Positions 1-6,117 are shown, counted from the first letter of the stretch. The stretch is DNA of 6,352 nt from an uncultured Mollicutes bacterium (GCA_937905855.1 CALCWU010000186.1:1-6352); one strand, 5' to 3'. The notes: a model not told the origin generated them from the letters alone. Program-made: numbers and translations.

Positions 1-470
1 GATACAGTTTCACGACCAAGCTCTGACATCATAGAACAAATATTAATAATCTTTCCATGACCCTTCTTAATCATTCCTGGAATAACTGCCTTACTTACAA
101 TGAATGGTCCATTTAAGTCAATGTCAATTACTTGACGGAATTGAGCAGCAGTCATTTCGCACATAGGGATTCTCTTAATAATTCCTGCATTATTAACAAG
201 AATATCAATAACACCAACTTCACGCTCTACTTGAGCAACAAACGCATTAACAGCTTCCTCGTTTGTAACATCACATACATAACCATGAGCATTAATTCCA
301 GCTTCTTTATAAGCAGCTAATCCCTTATTTACTAAATCTTGATTAATATCATTAAAAACAATTGTAGCACCTGCTGTTGCAAATGCAGTTGCAATAGCAA
401 AGCCGATTCCATAAGATGCACCAGTAACTAAAGCTACCTTGCCATCTAATCTAAAATCCTTCATATCCAT
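1..470 (-). CDS. kduD: KduD/DhuD/gluconate 5-dehydrogenase-type SDR oxidoreductase (3' end outside window)
   Basis: This is a short-chain dehydrogenase/reductase, most likely the cytoplasmic NAD(P)H-linked enzyme that reduces 2,5-diketo-3-deoxygluconate to KDG. The 156 complete codons in the window carry the Rossmann glycine motif TGASYGIG (residues 16-23), an acidic residue in FNDIN after strand 2, CDV (66-68), NNAG (93-96) and the presumed catalytic Ser146 in NICSMMSE. The YxxxK motif lies beyond the window edge; from the family, Tyr is expected 13 residues after Ser146. The position usually held by the SDR tetrad Asn (NLxGxF) reads DLNGPF, with Asp118. ATG at 470 is chosen because AGGAGA (481-486) lies 10 nt upstream; a second ATG at 464 would be 16 nt away. 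The gene starts 20 nt after kduI ends, so it is in the same operon. The sequence resembles enzymes annotated as gluconate 5-dehydrogenase and streptococcal DhuD. The SDR assignment is certain; the substrate is inferred from kduI, kdgK and eda. Confidence 0.85.
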   Translation of the reverse strand, partial: MDMKDFRLDGKVALVTGASYGIGFAIATAFATAGATIVFNDINQDLVNKGLAAYKEAGINAHGYVCDVTNEEAVNAFVAQVEREVGVIDILVNNAGIIKRIPMCEMTAAQFRQVIDIDLNGPFIVSKAVIPGMIKKGHGKIINICSMMSELGRETV

Positions 471-490
471 TTTTATTAGTTCTCCTTAAA

Positions 491-1327
491 TTATTTTAAA
501 TCAGTATTTTTTATATGATCCATATCGTCAAACTCTTGATTTTCTCCACACATTGCCCAAATGAATGAATAATTTGATGTTCCAATACCAGAATGAATAC
601 TCCAGCTTGGAGAAATAACTAATTGTTCATTGTTCATAACAATATGACGTGTTTCTTGAGGTTGACCCATCATATGAAATACAACATTATCCTTTGGAAT
701 ATTGAAATAGAAATATACTTCCATTCTTCTTTCGTGTGTATGAGATGGCATTGTATTCCAGCCACTTCCCTCAGCAAGCTCAGTCATACCCATAGCAAGC
801 TGACAGCTCTTACATACATCAGGGTGAATATATTGATTAATTACACGCTTGTTAAGAGTTTTAGCATCACCGCATGGACGATGATTAGCTTTTTCAAAAT
901 CAATATAATAAGTTGGGTATGTCTTATGTGCTGGAGCACTAGCAATATAAAACTTTGCAGGATTATTTGCATCATCAGAAGCAAATTTTACCTCCTTTGT
1001 ACCCATACCTACATACATTCCATCCTTAGACTTAACATTATATTCCTTGCCATCAAGAGTTACTTTTCCGTTACCACCAATATTGATAATACCTAATTCT
1101 CTTCTTTGAAGAAAATAATCAGCTCTTAAGGCATCTGATGCCTCAAGTTCTAGTTCTTTTGTAACAGGCATTACTCCACCAGCAATAATTCTATCTTGAT
1201 GTGAATAAACAAGTAAAATCTCGTCTGGAGAAAATACTTTTTCCATTAAATAGTGTCTACGTAAATCCTCAGTTGTATAATGCTTTGAATCCTCAGGGTG
1301 ATTTGCGTAACGAACTTCCATTTTCAT
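491..1327 (-). CDS. kduI: 5-keto-4-deoxyuronate isomerase KduI (4-deoxy-L-threo-5-hexosulose-uronate ketol-isomerase)
   Basis: KduI converts 5-keto-4-deoxyuronate, formed from unsaturated uronates left by polysaccharide lyases, into 2,5-diketo-3-deoxygluconate in the cytoplasm. The protein is 278 residues from the chosen start, the same as my recollection of E. coli KduI, and is collinear with it: EKVFSPDEILLVYSH near the N-terminus, YFLQRRELGIINIGG, then HTHERRMEVYFYF (196-208), FHMMGQPQETRHIVM and SPSWSIHSG. The metal ligands expected for this bicupin fold, H196, H198, E203 and H245, are all present at the family numbering. An in-frame ATG at 1342 would add five residues, but it overlaps the ribosome binding site: GGAGG at 1336-1340 is 8 nt from ATG 1327. 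I therefore reject the longer start. ATG 1321 is possible but has a 14-nt spacer. An 80-nt gap with two hairpins separates it from the kinase gene upstream; the SDR gene follows after 20 nt. Confidence 0.96.
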   Translation of the reverse strand: MKMEVRYANHPEDSKHYTTEDLRRHYLMEKVFSPDEILLVYSHQDRIIAGGVMPVTKELELEASDALRADYFLQRRELGIINIGGNGKVTLDGKEYNVKSKDGMYVGMGTKEVKFASDDANNPAKFYIASAPAHKTYPTYYIDFEKANHRPCGDAKTLNKRVINQYIHPDVCKSCQLAMGMTELAEGSGWNTMPSHTHERRMEVYFYFNIPKDNVVFHMMGQPQETRHIVMNNEQLVISPSWSIHSGIGTSNYSFIWAMCGENQEFDDMDHIKNTDLK

Positions 1328-1335
1328 TTTAAAAT

Positions 1336-1340
1336 CCTCC
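1336..1340 (-). promoter_or_regulatory. Shine-Dalgarno of kduI, decides the start
   Basis: GGAGG on the minus strand lies 8 nt before ATG 1327. The competing in-frame ATG at 1342-1340 overlaps this GGAGG, so it cannot use it. Three bases of the site (1338-1340) fall in a predicted stem. Confidence 0.8.
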
Positions 1341-1368
1341 ATTAATTAACAATTTTACAATTAATGGA
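1338..1368 (-). repeat. Inverted repeat overlapping the kduI ribosome binding site
   Basis: TCCATTAATT (1338-1347) and AATTAATGGA (1359-1368) are perfect 10-bp arms around an 11-nt loop. In the minus-strand mRNA the 3' arm includes the first three bases of the kduI GGAGG. The stem is mostly A-U, so it may only modestly limit ribosome access. No U-run follows, so it is not a terminator. It could instead be a DNA operator; the sequence does not decide. Confidence 0.5.
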
Positions 1369-1395
1369 TAAGATACTACAAAAGTAGTATCCTAT
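1368..1395 (-). repeat. Intercistronic hairpin between kdgK and kduI
   Basis: Arms 1368-1379 and 1384-1395 pair over 12 bp with one G-U wobble (as minus-strand RNA) and a four-base UUUU loop. The core GATACTAC/GTAGTATC is perfect. It begins 13 nt after the kinase stop codon and has no U-tract after it. It is more likely an RNA-stabilising or processing hairpin, or a weak pause site, than a full terminator, and it abuts the second hairpin at 1338-1368. Confidence 0.6.
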
Positions 1396-1407
1396 CATAA
1401 TTATAAA

Positions 1408-2433
1408 TTATCGTTGAACACGACCAGATGCGTCTCCACCAGCTAAAGCTTCAACCTCAGCCTTAGAAACTAAGTTGAAATCGCCATTGATAGTATGCTT
1501 TAAAGCAGATGCTGCAACAGCAAATTCTAATGCCTTTCCTTGATCATCTGGATATGTTAATAAACCATGGATCAAACCACCAGAGAATGAATCTCCACCA
1601 CCAACACGGTCAATAATTGGGTTAATATCATATCTCTTTGATTGATAGAATTCCTTACCATTATAAATTAATGCCTTCCAACCATTGTGTGTAGCTGAGA
1701 ATGATTCACGTAATGTAGATACAACATACTTAAATCCGAATTCCTTAGCCATTGCTTTGAAGATACCTTCATATCCTGCAGCATCAGTCTTTCCACTATT
1801 AACATCTGCATCTGGCTTAAATCCTAAGCAAAGCTCAGCATCCTCTTCATTACCAATACATACATCAACATATTTCATTAAAGGCTTCATAATAGAAATT
1901 GCCTTCTCAGATGTCCATAATTTCTTACGGAAGTTTAAGTCAACTGAAACAGTTACACCATGACGCTTTGCAGCTTCACAAGCTAATCTTGTAAGCTCAG
2001 CAGCCTTGTCAGAAATAGCAGGAGTAATTCCAGACCAGTGGAACCAATCAGCACCTTCCATAATCTTATCGAAATCGAAATCCTCAGGATCTGCACAAGC
2101 AATTGCAGAACCAGCACGGTCATATATAACCTTACTTGCACGCATAGATGCACCAGTTTCTAGATAATAAATACCAACACGGTCACCACCACGTGTAATA
2201 TAATCAGTATGTACACCATATTTTCTTAAAGCATTTACTTCAGATTGTCCAATTTCATGTGTTGGAAGCTTTGTAACGAAATATGCATCATGTCCATAAT
2301 TAGCACAGCTAACAGCAACGTTTGCTTCTCCTCCACCATATACTACATCAAATGAATCTGATTGAACGAAACGTGTATTACCTGGTGTAGATAATCTTAA
2401 CATAATTTCGCCTAAAGTTACTACTTTTGCCAT
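1408..2433 (-). CDS. kdgK: 2-keto-3-deoxygluconate (KDG) kinase, PfkB family
   Basis: This cytoplasmic PfkB/ribokinase-family sugar kinase phosphorylates KDG to KDPG with ATP. The 341 residues include the N-terminal GEIMLRLSTPG strand, the sugar-site glycines YGGGEANVAVS (32-42), the lid and substrate segment GIYYLETGASMRASKVIYDR (87-106), DLNFRKKLW (165-173), the NEED variant of the NxxE-type motif (195-198) and the C-terminal signature DRVGGGDSFSGG (275-286) with presumed catalytic base Asp281. The GIYY, YDR and NFR elements match those known to bind KDG in this subfamily. ATG 2433 is preceded by AAGGAGA (2442-2448) with an 8-nt spacer, and the gene starts 17 nt after the YhcH-family gene. 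It is the more canonical of two KDG-kinase paralogues here and sits upstream of kduI. KDG is the best substrate call from family and context; a related keto-deoxy sugar acid cannot be excluded. Confidence 0.92.
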   Translation of the reverse strand: MAKVVTLGEIMLRLSTPGNTRFVQSDSFDVVYGGGEANVAVSCANYGHDAYFVTKLPTHEIGQSEVNALRKYGVHTDYITRGGDRVGIYYLETGASMRASKVIYDRAGSAIACADPEDFDFDKIMEGADWFHWSGITPAISDKAAELTRLACEAAKRHGVTVSVDLNFRKKLWTSEKAISIMKPLMKYVDVCIGNEEDAELCLGFKPDADVNSGKTDAAGYEGIFKAMAKEFGFKYVVSTLRESFSATHNGWKALIYNGKEFYQSKRYDINPIIDRVGGGDSFSGGLIHGLLTYPDDQGKALEFAVAASALKHTINGDFNLVSKAEVEALAGGDASGRVQR

Positions 2434-2450
2434 TTTAATTTTCTCCTTTA

Positions 2451-2909
2451 TTATTCTTCAATTTTAATTTTAACAACTGCTTTTTCAACAGTTTTTCCAT
2501 CAACATCCATTTTGGCTAAATGAACATCTTCAGGATATACAAGAGCAAAGCCCTCTTCAAGAGTAAAAAATACGCCATCCTCACAGCTATATTTTGTTAC
2601 ATCCTTCTCAGTATTATAAGGTGCAATAACCTTAAGGGTAGGATTTGAAATATCAGTATAGGCAAAGCCCTCCTTACCCTTCAAAACAATTTGTAAGTCT
2701 AAGAATTTTTCATGATTTTCAAAGAAACAGTCTTCTTTAGCCTTAGCAACATATGTATCACGATTAATAACAACATTACCATTATCGATTACTGTTTTTC
2801 CTTTTGGAAGAGCAAGTAAATCATTATTTAATACATAATCAATTGCTGTATCAATATTCTTAGAAATTCCTTTATATCTATATAGGTATTTAAGTTTTCC
2901 AACAATCAT
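2451..2909 (-). CDS. YhcH/YjgK/YiaL family protein (DUF386, EbgC-like)
   Basis: A 152-residue cytoplasmic protein of the YhcH/YjgK/YiaL family, which has a cupin-like double-stranded beta-helix fold and usually about 150 residues, so this one is full length. Visible family landmarks are INRDTYVAKA (48-57), the putative metal-site motif ENHEKFLDLQ (64-73), GKEGFAYTD (78-86), YPEDVHLAKM (125-134, with His130) and the C-terminal AVVKIKI strand. Relatives occur in sialic-acid (nan), yia and ebg operons and are suspected of acting on sugar anomers or open-chain sugar acids, but the reaction is not firmly established. Its place between two KDG-type kinases suggests work on an unsaturated uronate, a keto-deoxy acid or its cyclic form; that is inference. 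The start at 2909 has AGAGGA (2917-2922) 7 nt upstream, overlapping the stop codon of the preceding kinase, so translational coupling is likely. Confidence 0.88.
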   Translation of the reverse strand: MIVGKLKYLYRYKGISKNIDTAIDYVLNNDLLALPKGKTVIDNGNVVINRDTYVAKAKEDCFFENHEKFLDLQIVLKGKEGFAYTDISNPTLKVIAPYNTEKDVTKYSCEDGVFFTLEEGFALVYPEDVHLAKMDVDGKTVEKAVVKIKIEE

Positions 2910-2922
2910 CTTATATTCCTCT

Positions 2923-3957
2923 CTATCTTACAACCTCAGCACTACCATTTGCAGCCATAAACGCTTCTATATCCTCGCAACTAAATATAGACGCATCACC
3001 AGAAATTGTATGCTTTAAAACTGATGTATTTAAGCCGTATCTTACAGCATATTGTGGATCATCAAAATTCTTTAATAATCCATGAATTACACCAGATGCA
3101 AAAGCATCACCGCCACCGATTCTATCATAAATATTAAAACGAATTGGTGAGGTCAATTCCCAACTTAATTTATCATCCTTAAGCTTAAAGTAATAGCCTG
3201 CTAATGAATTTTCAGTTGCTGAATATACGACACGATCAGTTCCAAAAATATAGCTTAGGTTATATTTTTTTATCATCTTAGGGAAAACGTTGCGACGTTT
3301 TTCTGAAAGTGTAGCATTTTCCCATCCCTCATCTAAAGGAATTTCCAAAATTGTATTTGCATCATAAAAAGAAGCAAATACAACATCGACATAATTCATA
3401 ATTTCTTTATATGCAGGGCGTGCTTCCTCGATTGTCCAAAGCTTTGCTCGATAGTTAAAATCAAAGCTTACCTTTACATTATGAGCCTTGGCTTCTCTTA
3501 CAGCTCGCATTGCAACATTTCTAACCCTTTCGCCTAAAGCTAAGGTTATTCCACTAACATGGAACCATGTTGCGCCTGTAAAAATGCTATCCCAATCAAA
3601 TTCGCTTTCTTCAATTCTTGTTATTGCAGAATGCTTACGATTATAAATGACTTTACTTGGTCTACCACCAAATCCTGTCTCAAGGAAATAAATTCCTAAG
3701 GTTGTAGATCCACGAACAATCAAATCAGTATTAACACCATTACTTTTCAAATGAGAAATTGCTCCATCACCAAGCTGATTTGGTGGAAGTTTTGACATAA
3801 AATAAGCATTATGTCCCATATGAGAAAGAGCAACAGCTACATTAGCTTCTCCTCCTCCATAATTAACCAAAAATGATCTTGTTTGATTAATTGTGTTATA
3901 ATCTGGCGTAGACAATCTAAGCATTATCTCACCAAAGGTAATAATTTTCTCTTTCAT
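2923..3957 (-). CDS. Second KDG-kinase-like PfkB family sugar kinase
   Basis: A 344-residue PfkB-family kinase clearly paralogous to the kinase two genes downstream; the two align along their whole length without large gaps. It keeps FGEIMLRLSTP, NYGGGEANVAVA (32-43), GIYFLETGFGGRPSKVIYNR (88-107), SFDFNYRAKLW (164-174) and DRIGGGDAFASG (278-289) with presumed catalytic Asp284. The sugar-site elements GIY, Y-x-R and N-x-R are therefore retained, which favours KDG or a close relative. The main difference is the segment after YVDVVF: the paralogue has NEED where this protein has SFYD (196-199), so the NxxE-type motif that helps place magnesium and phosphate is altered. It follows eda by 30 nt. 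AGGAGG (3962-3967) lies only 4 nt before ATG 3957, inside a small GC-rich inverted repeat (3960-3974). It could be an active kinase with another substrate preference or a weakened enzyme; no frameshift or truncation is seen. Confidence 0.87.
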   Translation of the reverse strand: MKEKIITFGEIMLRLSTPDYNTINQTRSFLVNYGGGEANVAVALSHMGHNAYFMSKLPPNQLGDGAISHLKSNGVNTDLIVRGSTTLGIYFLETGFGGRPSKVIYNRKHSAITRIEESEFDWDSIFTGATWFHVSGITLALGERVRNVAMRAVREAKAHNVKVSFDFNYRAKLWTIEEARPAYKEIMNYVDVVFASFYDANTILEIPLDEGWENATLSEKRRNVFPKMIKKYNLSYIFGTDRVVYSATENSLAGYYFKLKDDKLSWELTSPIRFNIYDRIGGGDAFASGVIHGLLKNFDDPQYAVRYGLNTSVLKHTISGDASIFSCEDIEAFMAANGSAEVVR

Positions 3958-3987
3958 TTTGCCTCCTAGGGGCAGAAGTAATTTAAA

Positions 3988-4638
3988 TTACTTTGCAGCT
4001 TTTGCAGCTTCAAATTCAGCGATAAATGCTTCTGCAGTCTTAGTTACTAATTCGAAATCGCCTTTCTTAGCACCAGCAGTTAAGCTTGAACCAGCTGAAA
4101 CAGCAATTACGCCAGCCTTGAACCAATCCTTAACATTATTTAAATCAACGCCTCCAGATGGCATTACATTAGCATATGGAATAGGTCCCTTAATATCCTT
4201 AACAAATCTAGGTCCTAAAATATCTCCTGGGAATGCTTTAATAACATCACAGCCAGCTTCCATTGCAGTAACTGCTTCTTTAACAGTCATAATTCCTGGA
4301 ATATATGGAATTTGATATCTATTAGCAAGCTTAGCAACATTTTCATTGAATGAAGGAGCAACGATAAATTTTGCACCAGCCTCAATAGCACCCTTACAAG
4401 TTTCAGGGTCTAATACTGAACCTGCACCGATAACTACATCCTTACGATCGCCATATTTTTCAATTAATGTCTCGATAATTCCACGAGCACCTGGTACTGT
4501 ATAGGTTAATTCAATAGCCTTAACTCCACCAGCAATGCAAGCATCAGCAATCTTAATTGCTTCATCTTTACTGTTTCCTCTTACTACGGCAACAACACCA
4601 ATAGAAGAGATTTGATTTAAAATATCAAACTTTTTCAT
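3988..4638 (-). CDS. eda: 2-dehydro-3-deoxyphosphogluconate (KDPG) aldolase, Eda/KdgA class I
   Basis: This aldolase cleaves KDPG to pyruvate and D-glyceraldehyde-3-phosphate through a Schiff base, the last step of the pathway in this operon. The 216-residue protein has the usual length for a single TIM-barrel Eda. Landmarks are VVAVVRG with Arg20, AIELTYT with Glu43 (presumed proton-transfer residue), GAGSVLDP (71-78), FIVAPSFN (91-98), VIKAFPGD with the Schiff-base Lys134, and the phosphate-site loops MPSGGV (159-164) and VSAGSSL (180-186). ATG 4638 has AGAGGA (4648-4653) 9 nt upstream. It is the first gene after the promoter at 4698-4726, with a leader of about 52 nt carrying two palindromes. 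Members of this family can also act on the galactose-series compound KDPGal; the unsaturated-uronate neighbours favour KDPG. Confidence 0.95.
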   Translation of the reverse strand: MKKFDILNQISSIGVVAVVRGNSKDEAIKIADACIAGGVKAIELTYTVPGARGIIETLIEKYGDRKDVVIGAGSVLDPETCKGAIEAGAKFIVAPSFNENVAKLANRYQIPYIPGIMTVKEAVTAMEAGCDVIKAFPGDILGPRFVKDIKGPIPYANVMPSGGVDLNNVKDWFKAGVIAVSAGSSLTAGAKKGDFELVTKTAEAFIAEFEAAKAAK

Positions 4639-4658
4639 CTTATAAGATCCTCTTTCTA

Positions 4659-4668
4659 TAAACGTTTA
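4659..4668. promoter_or_regulatory. Putative operator, LacI/GalR-like palindrome
   Basis: TAAACGTTTA is a perfect 10-bp palindrome with the central CG typical of LacI/GalR-family operators. It lies about 24-33 nt downstream of the predicted transcription start, where a bound repressor would block the operon. It matches the core of the CcpA cre consensus but lacks the outer TG and CA. No regulator gene is in the window, so the binding protein is unknown. Confidence 0.45.
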
Positions 4669-4674
4669 ATTTGT

Positions 4675-4690
4675 ATGAAAAACTTTTCAT
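4675..4690. promoter_or_regulatory. Putative operator at the transcription start
   Basis: ATGAAAA and TTTTCAT form perfect 7-bp arms around a 2-bp centre, placed right at or just after the predicted start of transcription. Its centre is 19 bp from that of the palindrome at 4659-4668. A dimeric repressor site is a natural reading. The TGAAA/TTTCA arms recall KdgR-type sites of other bacteria, but that likeness is weak evidence. Confidence 0.4.
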
Positions 4691-4697
4691 CATCTCT

Positions 4698-4726
4698 ATT
4701 ATAATTTTTATTGTCAATTTTGTCAA
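4698..4726 (-). promoter_or_regulatory. Sigma-A promoter of the eda-kdgK-yhcH-kdgK-kduI-kduD operon
   Basis: On the minus strand a perfect TTGACA (-35, 4721-4726) and a perfect TATAAT (-10, 4698-4703) are separated by exactly 17 nt. Transcription should begin near 4691. A second TTGACA copy at 4712-4717 is only 8 nt from the -10 box and cannot serve as its -35. A promoter with both boxes at consensus would be very strong if not repressed, which fits the palindromes just downstream. Confidence 0.88.
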
Positions 4727-4739
4727 TGAAAGCAATTAC

Positions 4740-4767
4740 TTTTAACTTCGTTTTTTTGCATTTTTTT
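4740..4767 (-). promoter_or_regulatory. A-tracts upstream of the operon promoter (possible UP element)
   Basis: On the minus strand, runs of seven A (4761-4767), seven A (4751-4757) and four A (4740-4743) lie upstream of the -35 box, with centres about 10 and 12 bp apart. Such phased tracts bend DNA and can bind the RNA polymerase alpha subunits. Position and composition fit; activity is inferred. Confidence 0.35.
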
Positions 4768-4778
4768 AGTTTAAAGAG

Positions 4779-4831
4779 AAAAAAAGAAAGCAAATGTTTG
4801 AAATATATAAAACAAACATTATGCTTTCTTT
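4779..4831 (-). terminator. Rho-independent terminator after obg
   Basis: Starting 5 nt after the obg stop codon, arms AAAGAAAGCA/TGCTTTCTTT (10 bp) and AATGTTTG/CAAACATT (8 bp) pair with a single unpaired base at 4821 and a 12-nt AT-rich loop (4801-4812). On the minus strand the stem runs into seven T (4785-4779). It insulates obg from the eda operon. There is no matching T-run in the other direction. Confidence 0.88.
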
Positions 4832-4836
4832 AAAAA

Positions 4837-6117
4837 CTAATCAAAAAATTCAAAATCCCAATCATAAATATGGATTGTATCACCATTTTTACAGCCCTTA
4901 TCTCTTAAGGCATCATCAAGGCCATGACTACGAAGCTGTCTAATGAATCTATTAATTGACATATCTGATGTCCAATCTGTCATCAAAAATAGCTTATGAA
5001 GCTTATCACCTGTAACATCCCATTCGTCAGAGTTCATCTTTTCAATTGTAAAGAAGGCTTCCTCAGGCTCATATGTATAATTGACAACCATATCCTTTTC
5101 ATCATCTTCGTATAATGAAAATTCTTTTGTTACAGCTAATAAATCAGCAATCTTATAGAGAAGGACGTCTAAATTTTCTTTAGTATATGCACTAATAGGA
5201 ATAACCTCGACATTTGTAAGCTTTTTAAATCTTTCTAGATTTTCCTTAGCTTCAGGTAAATCCATTTTATTAGCTACAACAATTTGTGGTCTATTGATTA
5301 AATTCATCTTATATTCCTTTAATTCCTGATTAATTGTTAAATAGTCATTATAAGGATCTCTTCCCTCAGAGCCTGACATATCAATAACATGAACAATTAC
5401 ACGACATCTTTCTATGTGTCTTAAAAATTGTAAGCCAAGACCAGCTCCGTTATGAGCATTTTCAATAATACCAGGTAAATCAGCCATTACAAAGCTTCTA
5501 CCATCATTAACCCTAACCATACCTAAATTAGGAACAAGAGTTGTAAAATGATAGCTTGCAATCTTTGGTCTCGCCGCACTAACAGCTGAAATAATTGTTG
5601 ATTTTCCAACACTAGGGAAGCCAACAAGTCCACAATCTGCTAAAACTCTTAATTCAACTCTTAAATTACGTTCCTCACCAGGCTCGCCTTTTTCACAAAA
5701 ATCTGGACATTTATTAGAATTTGAAGCAAAAGCCATATTTCCTCTTCCGCCACGTCCACCAAGAGCAACAATAACCTGATCACCTTTTTTAGTAATATCA
5801 CCTATAACTATATTTTTGTCATCATCATAAATTGTTGTTCCAATTGGAACTCTAACATATGTATTTTTAGCGCATGCGCCATACATTCCTTTATTACGAC
5901 CATTTTCACCATTATTTCCCTTTATCAATCTTGAATATCTAAGATCTAATAATGTTGATAGTCCTTCATCGCCTACAAAGATAATGCTGCCACCTTTTCC
6001 ACCATTACCACCAAATGGTCCACCACGTTCTACCTTAAGCTCACGTCTATATGCAACAGCACCATTACCACCAGTACCACCTTGAACGCTAAGTTTTACC
6101 TGATCGACAAACATCAT
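4837..6117 (-). CDS. obg: GTPase Obg/CgtA (ObgE), ribosome-associated
   Basis: Obg is an essential GTPase acting in 50S ribosome assembly and stress signalling, on the ribosome or in the cytoplasm. From the chosen start the protein is 426 residues in three parts: the glycine-rich Obg fold (about 1-155, with FVDQVKLSVQGGTGGNG and GGNGGKGG), the G domain, and a C-terminal OCT domain (about 345-426) ending in the acidic YDWDFEFFD. G-domain motifs are GFPSVGKST (166-174), FTTLVPNLG with the switch threonines, DLPG (213-216), NKMD (283-286) and ISA (308-310). The domain order and length match Bacillus Obg. An in-frame ATG at 6126 directly abuts GGAG (6127-6130), leaving no spacer, so I choose ATG 6117 (9-nt spacer); ATG 6114, giving MFVDQ as in Bacillus, is equally plausible. 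It has its own terminator and is not part of the sugar-acid operon. In many Firmicutes rpmA lies upstream; that region is outside the window. Confidence 0.97.
   Translation of the reverse strand: MMFVDQVKLSVQGGTGGNGAVAYRRELKVERGGPFGGNGGKGGSIIFVGDEGLSTLLDLRYSRLIKGNNGENGRNKGMYGACAKNTYVRVPIGTTIYDDDKNIVIGDITKKGDQVIVALGGRGGRGNMAFASNSNKCPDFCEKGEPGEERNLRVELRVLADCGLVGFPSVGKSTIISAVSAARPKIASYHFTTLVPNLGMVRVNDGRSFVMADLPGIIENAHNGAGLGLQFLRHIERCRVIVHVIDMSGSEGRDPYNDYLTINQELKEYKMNLINRPQIVVANKMDLPEAKENLERFKKLTNVEVIPISAYTKENLDVLLYKIADLLAVTKEFSLYEDDEKDMVVNYTYEPEEAFFTIEKMNSDEWDVTGDKLHKLFLMTDWTSDMSINRFIRQLRSHGLDDALRDKGCKNGDTIHIYDWDFEFFD

Noticed and set aside
132..320. Plus-strand ORF of 62 codons
   Set aside because: It lies wholly inside the minus-strand SDR gene, its translation is low-complexity and resembles no family, and no ribosome binding site or promoter supports it.
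623..1096. Plus-strand ORF of 157 codons
   Set aside because: It is antisense to the strongly conserved kduI coding sequence, and its Ile-, His- and Ser-rich translation resembles no known protein.
1328..1342. Five-residue N-terminal extension of KduI from ATG 1342
   Set aside because: The extra codons overlap the ribosome binding site GGAGG, and the shorter 278-residue form matches the family length and metal-ligand numbering.
1368..1395. Terminator between kdgK and kduI
   Set aside because: The hairpin is stable but no U-tract follows it on either strand, and the downstream genes belong to the same pathway.
1400..1428. Internal promoter before kduI (TATAAT on the minus strand at 1400-1405)
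   Set aside because: The -10-like hexamer has no usable -35 at normal spacing (TCTGGT), and such hexamers arise by chance in AT-rich DNA.
1685..1963. Plus-strand ORF of 92 codons
   Set aside because: It is a shadow of the KDG kinase gene on the other strand with no independent signal.
3959..4315. Plus-strand ORF of 118 codons
   Set aside because: It is antisense to eda; its Ala- and Pro-rich start mirrors the Ala-rich C-terminus of the aldolase.
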